Source: Zizania palustris (taxonomy: Eukaryota; Streptophyta; Magnoliopsida; Poales; Poaceae). Taken from it: a stretch of DNA of 64,000 bases. Below are positions 24,303 through 37,232 of the stretch, piece after piece. A program made the position numbers and the translations under genes. A model generated the notes under the pieces. The model was not told where the DNA came from, made no database searches, and was given only the letters and a program-made list of their open reading frames with translations. Location: NCBI GenBank assembly GCA_019279435.1, contig JAAALK010000081.1, positions 32,125,001 through 32,189,000 on the forward strand. The letters are read 5' to 3'. Position 1 is the first letter of the stretch. The number at the start of each line of letters is the position of its first letter.

Positions 24303-25202
24303 CGCCGGCGAAGAGGCTACTGTTGGGTCAACAGTTCAAGACCTCGAGACATCAGCGAGCCCCAAACTGGCGCCTTTTTACCGATTTCTTGGGTATTCCC
24401 GTGATCCAGGAGCCCAAAGGTGGCGCCTTTTTCTTGTTTCCCAACCAATCTGGACAACAAAACTCGCACAATTCCGTTTATCGGAGATTTCTGACAGAGA
24501 TTCTCAGTACCTTGTATGCTAAAAAAAAATGAACTTTCAGAAATAAAAACGAGAGAAAGAAGCAATCTTTCCCAGGAATTCTTGATCACTTCGGTGGTTT
24601 CAGGTTGGAGTCGTAGAGAAAGGAGCAAATATGCAAATATAGGTGGAATCTATCACGATCTATCACAATTCACTCATATATTTCGATTTGTTGGATTTCT
24701 GGCGCAGGGATGATGATGATCTCAAGAGGACTGCGTCGTCTACCTCTCGCCATCTCCGTCTCTATCTCTATCCACCCAATTGTTGCTGTCTGCATCATCA
24801 ACTTGGGAAAGCCGTTGTACCACACCACTCCGACGAAACTCTTCCCGGATTCTGTGGCTTCACAATATTTCGCATTAAAATATACACAACTTTTTTTTAT
24901 CCGAGATCATCTTTTGGAAATTATTGCTCCTCTTGTTATGTAGTAGTGCTCTTTTCCTGCTGGATGTAGTGAGTTTTTCCTGTTCATTTATTGCTGGTGA
25001 GCACTGCCTAGTTTTCAGACCATTTGTAGTACATCTCATCAAGGCATCGAGCACCACTCACCACACATCTGATTTATTATATATTATATATTGGATGTGA
25101 TAAAAGACTAAAAGGCATATTTTAAAATCTTTATTTTTTTATAGTTTAGTGTTATATGTCAAATATTTTTTTGGTTTTAGAATTACGTACATATTACTTT
25201 AA

Positions 25203-25637
25203 GGATGTGTTTGGTTGAGTTGTAGATTATGAAGAAACTGATGTGAGCTGTGAGCTGTAGAAAAGCTGAGAAATTGTTTGGTTGAAATAGTTGCAGATTT
25301 ATATTTTGGTAGTTCATGATGTTTAGTTACATTATTAATGTGTAATTTTATATGTAAATCATTTTAATCATGAAATTTTGTAATGTTTATATTAAAATTA
25401 TATATTTTTAAATTACACTAAAATGATATATTTTACTAAAATTTCACTTTTTCAAATTTTACAATAGCACGGTAGGTAATATTCATTCAAAGTTGAACCA
25501 AAAAGTTGTCAATTTTTAAATTTGTATTACGAGAATCTGCAGATTCTAGAAAAGCTAGGTGGCCAAAACAGTTGTTTGATTCAGATTCCAGCTTCCGAGC
25601 CAGGATGCTGGTTCAAAGATCTAAACCAAACGAACCC
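25203..25637. mobile_element. MITE-like element
   Basis: The left end GATGTGTTTGGTTGAG and right end AAACCAAACGAACCC are inverted. The interior is AT-rich. A related right-end piece (AGGAAGCTGGTTCAAAAATC) appears at about 41573-41600 in the NLR cluster. No target duplication was identified. Confidence 0.45.
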
Positions 25638-25866
25638 TAAATACAACTAACTTCGTCTCAAAACATAGTATTTTTAAAATTTAAAATTTATTCAAAATGT
25701 AACAATGTACTCCAATACTTATAAAAGACCACTTTTACCTTTCTAACATGCACATGCCATTTTTAAATTTTATTATTCGTTATGACCATACTCATCCATC
25801 CCAACCCAACAAGAGTGTTATAGATTTTTACGTATTTTTATGTGTATGTTTAAACCTAGATATTGT

Positions 25867-26027
25867 GAGGGGTGGAGCTACAGTGTTAGCAGGGGTCCAT
25901 GAACTCGGTACTAAAACAAATTTTAGTTGTTATTAGCATTTTTTACCCTTTATACAACCTCTTGGACTTAATACGATGTACCGCTTAAAGTAATGCACCC
26001 CTTAGTTTGTCTCTAGCTCCGCCACCG
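25867..26027. mobile_element. hAT-type MITE, copy 2
   Basis: A 161-bp element of the same family as 14478-14639 (GTGGAGCTACAG...CTAGCTCCGCCAC). Flanked by the perfect 8-bp duplication GATATTGT (25859-25866 and 26028-26035). Confidence 0.85.
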
Positions 26028-26734
26028 GATATTGTTATATTTTGACACAAGAGTAGTATATACAGTATTGGAGAGTATATATTATATAATGTATAAGTGG
26101 ATTTTTAGAAGAAAAAATGGCACGGAAGTAATCGTCGTCGTCTCGCCTTGCACGTCACCTGCTGCACAGAAGAGTATATTATATAGTATGTATGCATGTA
26201 TGTATGTCGGCAGCAGCAAGATAAGAGTAGTAGCAGCGGAACAGACGTATCGAGTCAAACACGTTTGTTAAGCTCTAGATTCGAATCAAAATGATCCAAA
26301 AAATGCACTATAGAGATGGGGCGGAGTTTAAACAGCTTCAACTGCTACACTTAAGAAATATCTGAAAAACTACCGGAAATGCCGCTGAACTACCCACACG
26401 CGTCTCCCTCAAAATTGAAGATAATTTTTAGAGTTATGCTCAACCAAATATATTTTTAACATACTCCAGATGACACATCACACTTGAATCAGAGTTTCAA
26501 TCTAGATTTTAAGATCTAAAGCTCTAGCAAACGGACTCTAAGTCAAAAAGTTTTAATTTTCATGATCTGATCGAGCATCCGCGTAGAAAAGTATTGGTCA
26601 GTTTTTCATAGTTGGGAAAAAACCACACACATGTCTGAACCAATTAAATTAATCTTTTTAGTTCTAATTAATTGCAATATATATGTATATATATATATGA
26701 CTGTATGTAGCTGCGTTTTCTTGATAATTTTAAA

Positions 26735-26890
26735 GAATGGCATGTTTTTTTGAATTTGTTTAAAATAATATTTTTAAAAAAATTCAAATCTGTATAGCAC
26801 GTTTGAAAAATTGCAAATCTGAGTAACAAGTGCCCACTGGAGCCACGTGGCACCAAATCGGCACTTCAAGTGCCGACTGCTACGCGGACC
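26735..26890. mobile_element. truncated Mutator-like foldback, family A
   Basis: One T/A-rich arm (TTAAAATAATATTTTTAAAA) followed by CAAATCTG and the GCACTTCAAGTGCCGACT word typical of the interior of 13371-13852. The second arm is missing. Confidence 0.5.
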
Positions 26891-26974
26891 GATTTCTTGG
26901 AGATGGGTTGAGATCTTGAACTATTAGAGTACACAAGCTCGTTTGGTGGAGAGAAAATAATCAAAGCTTATTGA

Positions 26975-27252
26975 GGGTCTGTTTGGATCCAAGGATCTAA
27001 TGTAAAGTGACGGATCCAAGGAGCTAATGTAAAGTGACTAAAACCAGTGACTAAATTTTAGTTTTTCTTGTTTGGATCCAATGACTAAAGTAGAGGTTAA
27101 AGACTTTATTACCATGCAGACTGATTCAAATGTCTCCTGTTTATTGCTCCTTGCATTTTAGCCCCTTTTAGCTCTTGTGTTTGGATTTTTAGTCCCTAAA
27201 ATGTCTGAATTTTAGTCAGTTTGCTTTATCCCCTTTGATCCAAACAAACCCC
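26975..27252. mobile_element. MITE with GTTTGGATCCAA ends
   Basis: The left end GGGTCTGTTTGGATCCAA and the right end TTGATCCAAACAAACCCC are inverted complements. ACTAAAATTTAG-like words occur inside. Length about 278 bp. The target duplication is unclear. Confidence 0.6.
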
Positions 27253-28767
27253 GAGAAGCACATAGTCAACACAAAGAATGTCCACAAAATGAAAAATTGT
27301 TTCACTTACCAATGAAATGTGATGCATATGTGATTAGGTAGCAGCCTTTCAAGACATGCAACATTAAATGTGTAATCACAACAAATTTATTTGACTTGTA
27401 GGAATTAGCAGCTGAAATTTTTTTCTCTAGAATTAAAATTAAAGAAGCAAGGAGATGTCGGAGACGAACGTGTAGATTTATGCCCACGACAATCTGGACT
27501 CCGATGAAAACATTAAGACTCTGTTTGGTATAGCTCCAACTCCGAGATTCATAATGAATCTCCGTTGAATCTAGAAATTTGTATAATATAATAAAATAGT
27601 TTAAATTTTTTATTTTTAATATAAAATAAAAACTAAATTACTCAACTAAATAATATTAATCTATTCACAACGCTAGCTTCAAAATTTCTTAGAGTTAAAC
27701 TAAACTTACTCAAAAAAAATCCTAGAGCTGAAGTTATCCCAAATAGTTGGATGCGTGCAATGAATCCAGACGAATTATTTTGCATACATCCAACCTGGGT
27801 AAGTTGGATTTGACTCTGACACGAACAAGATCAGACAGATACATGCAACCAAACGTTCACTTATTATTCCATAAGAAGGTCATTTTCGGTCAACAGCAGA
27901 TAGTTCGTTAGTCAGCCAGACACACGTGCGACCAACTAACAAAACATAGAAATTATTTAACCTTGAAACATACAGCTAGCACGATCGGTGTTAGGTACTA
28001 CTCACCTCCTTGTGATTAGGCTAATTAACTAGAATAAAGCTACCGATTTTGAAATCCACACTGAAGCTGGAGTGGAAGACTTAAAACTGACTAGACTATA
28101 CTTCACCATTCCAATTCATTTTTTTGGAGCGATCTCAACAAGATCCACTCCTTAAAAAAATGTTTGGCTTGACTCCAGATTTATAGGATAAAGAAGTTAG
28201 AGCTGAAGCCCTATCAAACGCAACATAAGTATAAGAAATTATAAACAAAATACAATCCTTACCGTATCAGATTAATAGTGAGGTGGAGAAAAGGAAAAGA
28301 AGAGAGAAGAAAAGTGCACTAGCAACTAACAACCTGCTGATACTTATGTTCCAATGAATTTTATGAAATGATATGAAGTTATACACATTAAATATATAGT
28401 ATCCATAGCTAACGCACTATTATACGAATAAACTACTAAATTAAATTAGTATAAAACCAACCACTAATTAAATTATTAATTGAATTATTAGACTTTATAT
28501 CTGAAAAGAAAGGAGGTAGCAGGAGACACGCTCGTACACACAAAGCGCAGCTCCGAAGAAACGGACACATCGCCCAGTTTCTGACCACTAGTTCAGCCAA
28601 AAAAAATTAGTATCTTGGTATTCAAAAGAATTAGTATCTATTTTAGATTGTATAAAATATTAAATTATATGTAATTTAATTAAAATGTTATATTTTTATT
28701 TTGGTATTCCATAAAATTAAAATACGAGAACTAATTCCATGAATTAAGCGTATGTTTGTATTTCTTA

Positions 28768-29083
28768 GTACCTGTTTATTTCTTCTGTTCTAAAATTTAG
28801 TCCCGTCGCATCAAATGTTTAGATACTATTTTGCAGTATTAAATGTAGACTATTTATAAAACCTCTTCATAATCGGTGGATTATTCGCGAGACGAATCTA
28901 ATGAGTCTAATTACACTCTGATTTGACAATGTGATTCTACAGTAAACATTTGCTAATCATGGATTAATTAAGCTTACAAAATTATGCATTAAATAATCCT
29001 CCGATTATACAATTGTTTTTATAATCAATTCAAATTTAATCTTTCAAATTAATATTTAAACATACGATATGAACTAAACTTTA
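28768..29083. mobile_element. Tourist-like grass MITE, copy 3
   Basis: Contains ATTAAATGTAGACTATTTA, GGTGGATTATTCGCGAGACG, TGATTTGACAATGTGAT and GCTAATCATGGATTAATTA in the same order as the copies at 7210 and 16542. It ends about 90 bp upstream of the POP1 TATA box. Confidence 0.65.
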
Positions 29084-29173
29084 AATGGAGAATCGTAATC
29101 GCGCCGATTTCGTAAGCCCAGTGGGCCGACCCGGCGGCCCAAACACGGTCCGGGCCGGTCAGATGCCCATTAC

Positions 29174-29184
29174 TATATATATAA
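29174..29184 (+). promoter_or_regulatory. TATA box of POP1 gene
   Basis: TATATATATAAG in a context that turns abruptly GC-rich downstream. Transcription would start near 29205-29215, giving a leader of roughly 170 nt that contains a short upstream reading frame. Confidence 0.55.
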
Positions 29185-29288
29185 GTCCGCCCTCCGGCGG
29201 CCGGCGGCCGCCGCCTGCTCTCCCTGCCTTCCGCTTCCGGCCCGACTCCGTCGCCTCTTCTTCTTCCTCCATTCTCCCGAGTCCTCAG

Positions 29289-29342
29289 ATGGCACGCCAC
29301 ACCGCCATCCCTAGCGAGGCCAAACTTTTTTCACAGAGGTAA
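29289..29342 (+). promoter_or_regulatory. upstream ORF in POP1 leader
   Basis: An ATG at 29289 opens a 17-codon frame (MARHTAIPSEAKLFSQR) ending in TAA at 29340-29342, 37 nt before the POP1 start and in a different frame. The sequence AGAGGTAAAA here resembles a splice donor, but no acceptor lies between it and 29380, so I read this as a uORF and not as an exon. It could lower translation of the main frame. Confidence 0.45.
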
Positions 29343-29379
29343 AAAAGGATTTAATTTGAATACGTATATATTTATCAAT

Positions 29380-32300
29380 ATGGCCGGCGTGCCCCCGCCG
29401 CCGCGGCAGCTCGATGTGCGGCGCTTCGCGGCTGCTCGGGCCGGCGAGCTCCGTTCCCTCCACGACGCCATATCCGCCCGGCTCGACGGCCGCTTTGAGC
29501 ATCCCCGCTCCGCGCGACGCCGCACCACGGGGCACCTCCCCTCCAAGCGACGCCGCCGGCGAAGCGGAGATGCCGAGGGGCCGGAGGAGGGGAGGCCCGC
29601 GCAGCGGCAGTCGAGGAGAGTGAGGCGGCGGCGGGAGCTCGCGGGCAACCCTGCGGAGGGGTTCTCAGTCGCCGGCGACGGTGCGCGGCGTCTGCGCACG
29701 CACCTGTGGCACGCGAAGAGGTTCTCCATGGAGAGACGATGGGGCTTCGTCTTGCCCATCGGTGCGCATGGGAGGTAAACGGCGAACGAGCTCAGTTAAT
29801 TTGATCGAATCGGGCGCTTATTCAGTTATAATCTGGCCTGTCTCATCTGTGTAGATGGGAATGAGATAGCTTTACTGATTTTTTGGTCGAATTGTTCCAT
29901 AATTTGAGCTGAAGTAGTTCGATTCTTAGTCACTAAGTTGATATTGCTCATTCTTACTGAAATAGTTTTCATCATTCCACCGTGGCTTGCTTCCCATTTT
30001 GGATTTTTAGGTGAGTTTTTCTTCTGAGTTCTACAATTTGTAGACAAGTTCCACAGTCATATATTGTGATAAAAGCAAAGTTTATGTGCCTGTTTAGTGG
30101 TTCATATGGAATCATTGGCTGCTTTGTTGAGGCTGAACTTCTAGTCGAGCAAGATAAACCAATCTGAATAGCAAAATACAAAAATTAAACCATTAATGCT
30201 TTTTACATATATTGAGGCTGATAGTTTACCTGAAAAATTCTGAAATATATCGTATGCTGACTTCACGGCCTTTCTACTAAGGCTGATCGTATACGCGAAT
30301 TCAAATGAGTAACATGGTTAATATCCTGTAATGCAGAGGAAGGGGTTCAAGGACTGTTCTCAAGTGGCTGAAGAATGGAACAGTTGTCCATGATGCCAGC
30401 TATCTCATTCCAGTTGAGCTAGATGGTCCAGAGGTATAAGCTTCCTGTTGCTCTCCTCTAGCTTTGTGTTTTTCCTATTTATTTTCTATACTACAAGAAA
30501 CTAATCATGTTGCTGGCTTACTTGTGCAGGACTCCCTGTTATCCATTGCCAGAATGGTTCTGCATGCGTCTCCTGGAGATACAACGTCTGGTTCTAAGCA
30601 TATGCATAACCAAGTTATGCGAGGTGTTTGCTATGAGAATGCTATGGTAGTTACATATTTACCACAGAAAGCATAGCTAGAAGAGTGTTTGGAATAATAA
30701 TTATGACTTAATTGTATTTTCCAGCTTTGGCGTGATGGGAGTCCTTGTTCTGAAATTGTTGGGCCAGTAACATACATGTGGCGTCCATTTTTAAGTGAGA
30801 GTGATAAATTGGAAACTGAAGATGAAAAATTGTCCAATTCTCAAATGGGATTTGATGAAGGAAAATGTAGTTCTTTGCGACGGCAATTATGGATATGGAT
30901 CCATCCCGCTGTCCTCAATGAAGGGCTTGACGTATTAAGAATCGCTTGCGAGAAACAGGTGAGCCCTCTTTATTTTCCTGTAAGGCTGTAGCCTGCAGCT
31001 TTTGAGGTTTGAGATAAAATTAACATTTCTTTAGAAATATTGGTTCATTGTGTTCAATTTTTTATCATAACCACAATTCATTTCAAGTAAATCTGTATGT
31101 GTACTTCCCGTTCAAGGATATAAAATGCTAAACTCACAACAAACAGATGGATGCATTGAGACTTGTGTTTAAGAGGAATACAATAGATCACTGCATGCCA
31201 TTTCTTTTGATTGCTTGTTTCCTTGTTGAAGCGTAGTTATGAGTTTGAGCTATGTGTTTTGACCAGAAAATGCTGTTCTTTTTTGGATGACTGAAAGAAA
31301 GGTGGCAACAATAGCTCTATTATTTTATCAAGGAATATCTATCTTTTTAGTATCTAGACAATTGAGAAAATACAATTTTATGGGCCTAAGGAACAATTAT
31401 CTTCTGTTGGTTATTTAACCCTAAAACTCTAACCCTGCAACTTTATGTTTGCTTCTGCATAGTGATTACATCAAACACATCCTCTATGTGCAGTAATAGC
31501 TTTCTTACATTACAGATGCAAGAGTCTGGTGACATGGTCAAGTGTTGCTCACTGGAGGGGAAAATGGCAAGATTAGACGTAATGGGATGCAAGGCTATGC
31601 AATCTCTTAAGAGTATATTGCACCCTGTTAGCAAGTAGGTTTATTTTTCCCTATCAGAGAAATGTTGTCTACCCATGCTAATTTATGTTTTGTCAATGAA
31701 TGCAGTCCAAGTATGTTCATCAGGGTAGTTAATACAAGTAATTTGACTACACCAACTAATCCTCATCTGGATTCCTCTGCCGGTTCTTGTCTTTTGAAAA
31801 CATCAGTCATTGATCATGCTGACATTCTTCAGCCTGGTGCTATACTATCCATGATAGTCCGTGACCCCAGAGATATTTCAATCCAGGGAACAGATTCTTC
31901 TTTTAAAACAGCTTCACTGAACCAGGATAACCAACTCATGGAGGAAGACCAAATTCCAAATGCTGATGAGGTGCCATCAAAAGCGGAAACTATTTTGTCA
32001 TCAATGTGGTTGAACCCAGGAAGTCATGATTTGATCCTTTCAGACTGTAGAGAATTGTGGGATTCCAACCATAAAATAAATCCTCCCGTGTCTGAGGAAA
32101 TTCTCTGTATGGAGAGACACCACGGACGCATGAAGTTTTTCTGCCTTGATTCTGGGAATGATAAAGGACAAACAACTCAAGAAAATGATTCCATCATTCG
32201 ATCCTTCCCTGTTGTTCTTCTAAAGCATGCAAAATGTGACCTGCTTTCTCCAGGGTATGGTCCAGCGTTTTTTCTCAAACATATTAAATTAATTATCTTG

Positions 32301-34414
32301 TTTACAAGAACATCGACTAATGTTGACTTTTATGTTAGCTTTTATATGGTCCCATGATAGAAAAGTGTAGTCCTCTTAACATGAGAACCAGAACCTATCT
32401 CAGTATCTCATGCTCATATCAGTTTTAAGTTATTTTATCTTTAGCTTCTTAGAATAAGTTATCACAAATTTTGTGGGATATTGGTTGAAATTTGGCTGAA
32501 AATGACATGTTTGGTATCTGGTGGATTCGTTAATAATGTTTGATTGGCAATGTTTTTTTGATGATTTTGTGTGCTAATATTCCTTACATTCTTTCATGAT
32601 GTCATCCTCCTAATGTGTATGTCTTATTGTTTCATCTTTGTTGACTTTACAGGTGGTCTGTTATTCTCCCTTTGAGTTGGGTAAAACCTTTTTGGCTCTT
32701 TCTAGTTTCTCATGGTGCACATGCAATTGGCTTAAGGGAGAGACGATGGGTTGCTTCAAAGGTATTGTGTCATACTGTCAATGTATGTGTTAGCAGATAA
32801 AGGATTGCATCAGAAAACAAGCTAATGGAAAACTTTAGAATAGATTCTTGCAAATTTACAGCTGTTATTACTTTTGCTGAATAGGCCTCCTGGTGTATTA
32901 GTATCTTTAGCATTGTCATCTGTATTCGTTCAGTAGTATGAAACAAATGGTAAACAAATGAAACAAAGTATGGTAACATTTATTGCTTGGGGGAAGTGAA
33001 AATTGAGTGGGCGTGGTTTATGTTTCATTGCTCATTACAAGAAATATATTTGTTATTAATACACTGATCCTCTATTTGCAGTTCAAGATGCCATGCTTCC
33101 CTTATGATTATCCAGATAGCAAAGCATATTCTTTGTTTATGGCCAAAGAGGCTGCTGCTTTTGATAAAGCTATCAACTGCCGCCCTCCTTCCATGAGACC
33201 TCCAAGAGTTCCTCTACCACCTTTATGGCATTGTATCATTGCTAGTTTTCATAAAGGAGATGGTATGTTGAACACTCTTGAAGCAGATGACTTAAAGCAC
33301 ACTGCTACAGTACTACACGAGAGTCTACCAGTACATTCCAACTCTGGTGATGCAGAATCATTGCCAAAAAATGATGTCCCTTCCTTCCAACTATTTGTAC
33401 CAAGAACCATTCAAGCATTGAGACAGTATTTGAGTTCATGTGATATGGAACTAATTACTAACAAGTCAAATGTAGTTTCTTGTGGCAACGTTGAAACGGA
33501 ATGCTCTGTAAATAGATTATGCATGGTAAGGGTACTGATCCGAGCATTCAAGGAAGGTTCTTTTGAAGAGGGTGCTGTTGTTTGTGCCCCATTTCCATCA
33601 GATCTTTCAGCTTGGAAAACCAGGTCAGACCTCATACAAGTTCCTTTCTTCAGTGTCTCATGACAAGAGGGTATATTCTTTATGTAGGCTGTAAGATTTT
33701 GGTTCACATACGATACAACTGAAGTGATGCTTTACAACATTGGATCAATGGTGCTGTCTTCCTGTAGATTGTCATCTAGCCTCTTTAGTTGATTCTGGCT
33801 TTTACGTAAAAAAACATTTGGCAGATTCTGCTATTTGTCAAATAATTTGTTTTGTTCTGCATCCTGTTGTATTCTTCTGTAGGAGATGAGTGCTGGGAAT
33901 AGCAATTCAAGAAACTCATCTCTATTCATGCATTGAACAGATCAGAAGAGGATGAAGAAGAATGTATAGAAAAATGGGAACTCCAGCTCCCTCAATCACA
34001 TGTAAGTTCTTATTTCTCCTGGCTGGATCCTAGCACCAGCAATCTCCAGCTGCCAAACGACGATTCTACACGGAAGGCATTCAGATGGCCGATAGGCTTC
34101 GTCACTACTGGTTTTGTCCGTGGAAGGTAATATTACCTCCCCATTCCCCCACCATTATACGGCAGTGCAAAACCGAGTAATAAACGCTAACTTCGATCGG
34201 TTTTACCAATCACAGTGATGGGCATGGTGCTGTTGCAGTTGCATTCTGCGAAGCGAAGCTTCTTGCTGTGTTGAGGCGGCGGCAATGGACACATGAAAGT
34301 ATGCAGCACCAAGATATATGTGTCCTTGTAAGGAATGCAGGATCAACGGCCTACCGCCGAGCGCTTGCAACAATTGTTCTAGAGCAGCAGAAGGAAGACC
34401 TAGACTTTCTGTAG
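29380..34414 (+). CDS. POP1: POP1, large protein subunit of RNase P/MRP, 10 exons
   Basis: Exons: 29380-29774, 30337-30433, 30530-30646, 30725-30958, 31516-31634, 31706-32254, 32653-32761, 33082-33623, 33941-34126, 34216-34414. All introns are GT-AG and every junction is in frame, giving 848 aa, close to the Arabidopsis homologue as I recall it. The N-terminal POP1 domain shows DVRRFAAARAGEL, an Arg-rich stretch and RRLRTHLWHAKRFSM, then RGSRTVLKWL after the first intron. The POPLD domain is in exons 6-8 (PFWLFLVSHGAHAIGLRERR). The C terminus carries RWPIGFVTTGFVRGS. Family knowledge: POP1 is the RNA-binding scaffold of RNase P and MRP, which mature tRNA and rRNA in nucleus and nucleolus. The first exon is very GC-rich. 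The minus-strand orphan NLR promoter at 34640-35035 points towards its 3' end. Confidence 0.92.
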
Positions 34415-34639
34415 TCTGTATCCTATCATGTGCCAAAATTTTGCTGTAAGTACCCTCAAGCAGTGCATGTTACACTAACCTGATCATTCTGTTGGATGCA
34501 TGGAATTTTTCTACCGACTGCGCATGCGTATTTCCGAGTTTTGGTCATTTGGCTGAATGTAATGTATGCTCTTCGGGTCCGTTTGGTTCGACGGATATCC
34601 CTGAATGAGATAAGATCATCTTATCCAGCAGCTGGTTGG

Positions 34640-35035
34640 AGGGCGAGAATAATAGCAAAGGCAAAAGTAGCAGAAACACACACCTCTTGATGAGCCCACT
34701 GTCGTTGTTACCAAGAATGAGCTCTTGAATTGAATCCAATAGAATAGAATTGAAGAGATTTCAACTACCTCTGCTGATAACCATGCATGCACGCACAAAC
34801 TAAATCAGGCATGATATAGCAAAAGATTAAGATAACAAAGAGGAACAACTCTGAACTTTTACCATGAGCGCGAGCTTTAATTGATAACACAAGAAACAGG
34901 ATATGAGAAACTGAGCTTAATTTACTTCATATCATTCTCTTATATTGCATCACATACACCAATAATGGGTTGGAAATCACACTGCATAAACAAGTTGCTC
35001 CCTAGAATTAATACTGCTCCACATGTCTTGAAATC
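34640..35035 (-). promoter_or_regulatory. orphan NLR-type promoter and untranslated first exon
   Basis: This stretch aligns by eye with the upstream parts of NLR-1 (40740-41040) and NLR-4 (56325-56700). It shares the TATA-like TGCAATATAAGAGA (minus, 34938-34949), GATAACACAAGAAACAGGAT, GGCAAAAGTAGCAGAAACAC and a splice donor AAGAG|GTGTG at 34684/34683. No NLR coding exon follows: the intron would run straight into the POP1 3' flank. It is thus the 5' remnant of a lost NLR gene. Confidence 0.6.
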
Positions 35036-35107
35036 TACACTTTTGACTATTAATTAACTGTTTTATAATTTATCATTAATGACTATGAATTGAACATCAT
35101 ATGAATG

Positions 35108-37222
35108 TGATTTACCAAATTTTGGGATCATTACTTTGCTGCCAAAGAATAAAGAAGCCAAACAAATTCAACAATATAGACTTATCTGCCTACTCAATGT
35201 CAGCTTCAAAATATTTACCAAAGTTGGCACAAATAGAATTAATAAGGTGGCCGGGACCGTGGTAAGCCCGTCTCAAATTGCGTTCATACCAGGTCGAAAT
35301 ATAATGGAGGGTGTGGTAATACTTCATGAGACAATTCATGAATTACACACCAAGAAAATTAATGGGGTCATCTTCAAGATTGATTTTGAAAAGGCCTATA
35401 ACAAGGTTAAGTGGTCTTTTATCCAACAAACACTTTGAATGAAAGGGTTTTCCCCAAAGTGGTGTAGGTGGATAGATAGCTATGTCAAGGGAGAAAGTGT
35501 TGGAGTAAAGGTCAACAATGACATTGGCCATTATTTCCAGACACATAAAGGGCTGCGACAAGGTGACCCAATGTCCCCCATTCTGGTCAATATTGTAGCA
35601 GACATGTTGGGCGTTCTAATTAAATGAGCAAAAGCGGACGGATAGATTAGCGGAATCATTTTGCATCTGGTGGATGGATGGCTTGTCAATATTGCAATAT
35701 GCGGATGACACCATCATTTTCTTGGACCATGATTTAGAACAAGCAAAAAACATGAAGTTATTGCTAACTGTTTTTGAACTATTGTCCGAGCTAAAGATTA
35801 ATTTTCATAAGAGTGAGATTTTTTGTTTTGGCGCAGCCAAAGAGCTTGAACATCAATATGCCGAACTTTTTGGATGTGACATTGGGCATTACTCGTTCAG
35901 ATACTTGGGATACCTATTCATCACAAAAAGCTTCGGAATAGTGATTGGAAAGTGGCCGAGGATAGTTTTGAAAATAAACTTAACTGCTGGAAGGAAAAAT
36001 ATTTGTCTTCTAGTGGTAGACTGACATTAATAAACTCGGCCCTTAGCAGCCTTCCTATGTTTATGATGTCTTTCTTTGAATTACCTAAAGGTGTAATCAC
36101 TAAACTAGATTATTATAGATCTAGATTCTACTGGCAAGGTGGAAAAGATAAGAACAAATACCGGCTAGCAAAGTGGGACATATTGTGTCATCCAAAAGAC
36201 CAAGGAGGTCTTGGTATTGTGGACCTAGAAACCAAAAACAAATACTTGTTAAGTAAATGGCTTTTTAAATTACTTAATGAGGATGGCTTGTGGCAAAGTT
36301 TACTCAGAAACAAATAGCTGAGTACAAAATCCTTGACACAAGCTGTGATCAAACCACATAATTCTCATTTTTGGAAAGGTCTTATGAAAGTAAGAGACCA
36401 ATTCTTGACATGTGGATCCTTTATAGTTAAGGATGGATCACAGACGAGGTTTTGGAAACACACATGGGTAGATCAACAAATTTTAAGTGAGTTGTATCCA
36501 AACCTTTATCAGGTTGTACGCCACCCGCATGATACAATTGAGACAATCATGTCTACAACGTCGTTGAATGTCTCTTTTCGTCGAGGGTTGGTGGGCAATA
36601 AACTCATTGAATGGCATAACTTGGTGACTAAGATTGCACAAGTCAAACTAACTAATGAGAGGGACACCTTCTATTGGAATATACATAAGAGTGGAAAATT
36701 TAGTGTCCATTCAATGTACCAAGCTATGATGGATCAAGATGTCCCTTTCAATCATAAACTAATTTGGAAGTTGAAAGTGCCATTAAAAATTAAAATATTC
36801 ATGTGGTATCTTCAACGAGGGGTAATCTTAACAAATGATAACTTAGCAAAAAGAAATTGGAGAGGAAACAAATTATGTTGTTTCTGTAATAGTAATGAAA
36901 CTATTCAACATGTTCTTTTTGATTTTCATCATGCCAAAACCATTTGGAGGGCAGTTTATGTAACTACGGGTCTAAAGCCTCCTAAATCAGTTTCGCATAT
37001 GCTTCGAGGGTGGCTAACAGATGTCACCTCAAAGAAGAGAAAATTGGTTCTAGTTGGGGCAGCGGCATCGTGTTGGTCTACTTGGCGATGTCGCAATGAT
37101 ATTTGTCTTAACAATACAAAATATAATTCATTTATGCAGGCTGTCTTCAAGGGAATGTATTGGTTACGGTATTGGGCGCTGCTGCAGCCTGAGGAGACAA
37201 GATAAATTTTCCGTGTCTTGAA
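35108..37222 (+). mobile_element. degenerate LINE (L1-type non-LTR retrotransposon), RT and zf-RVT part
   Basis: The fragments in order are: RT fingers and palm (FGIITLLPK, IAFIPGRNIMEGV), a stop at 35436, GLRQGDPMSPILVNIVADML, a frame change, LQYADDTIIFL with the YADD catalytic motif (about 35683-35716), another frame change near 35950, a stop at about 36315, then a zinc-binding zf-RVT region (CCFCNSNETIQHVLFDF, about 36875-36925) to a stop at 37203-37205. The ORF1 and endonuclease parts are missing, and there is no 3' UTR or poly(A) tail. At about 37222 the sequence changes directly into the NLR-1 3' flank. Several stops and frameshifts make it inactive. Confidence 0.85.
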
Positions 37223-37232
37223 GAACAACAAC

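Larger units (their letters stand above)
24303..29088. other. AT-rich, MITE-rich intergenic region between kinase and POP1
   Basis: No gene supported. After the kinase leader (24303 to about 24520) the region is AT-rich and holds at least five small elements, listed separately where the ends are clear. Partial inverted-end pieces of the TGTTTGGTT/AACCAAACA type also occur near 25203-25637 and 27515-27755. The two divergent genes at its borders share no obvious common promoter. Confidence 0.6.

Noticed and set aside
29085..29342. 85-codon plus-strand frame upstream of POP1
   Set aside because: Starts upstream of the TATA box at 29174, so it cannot be one translated unit; only its last 17 codons, from the ATG at 29289, are kept as a uORF.
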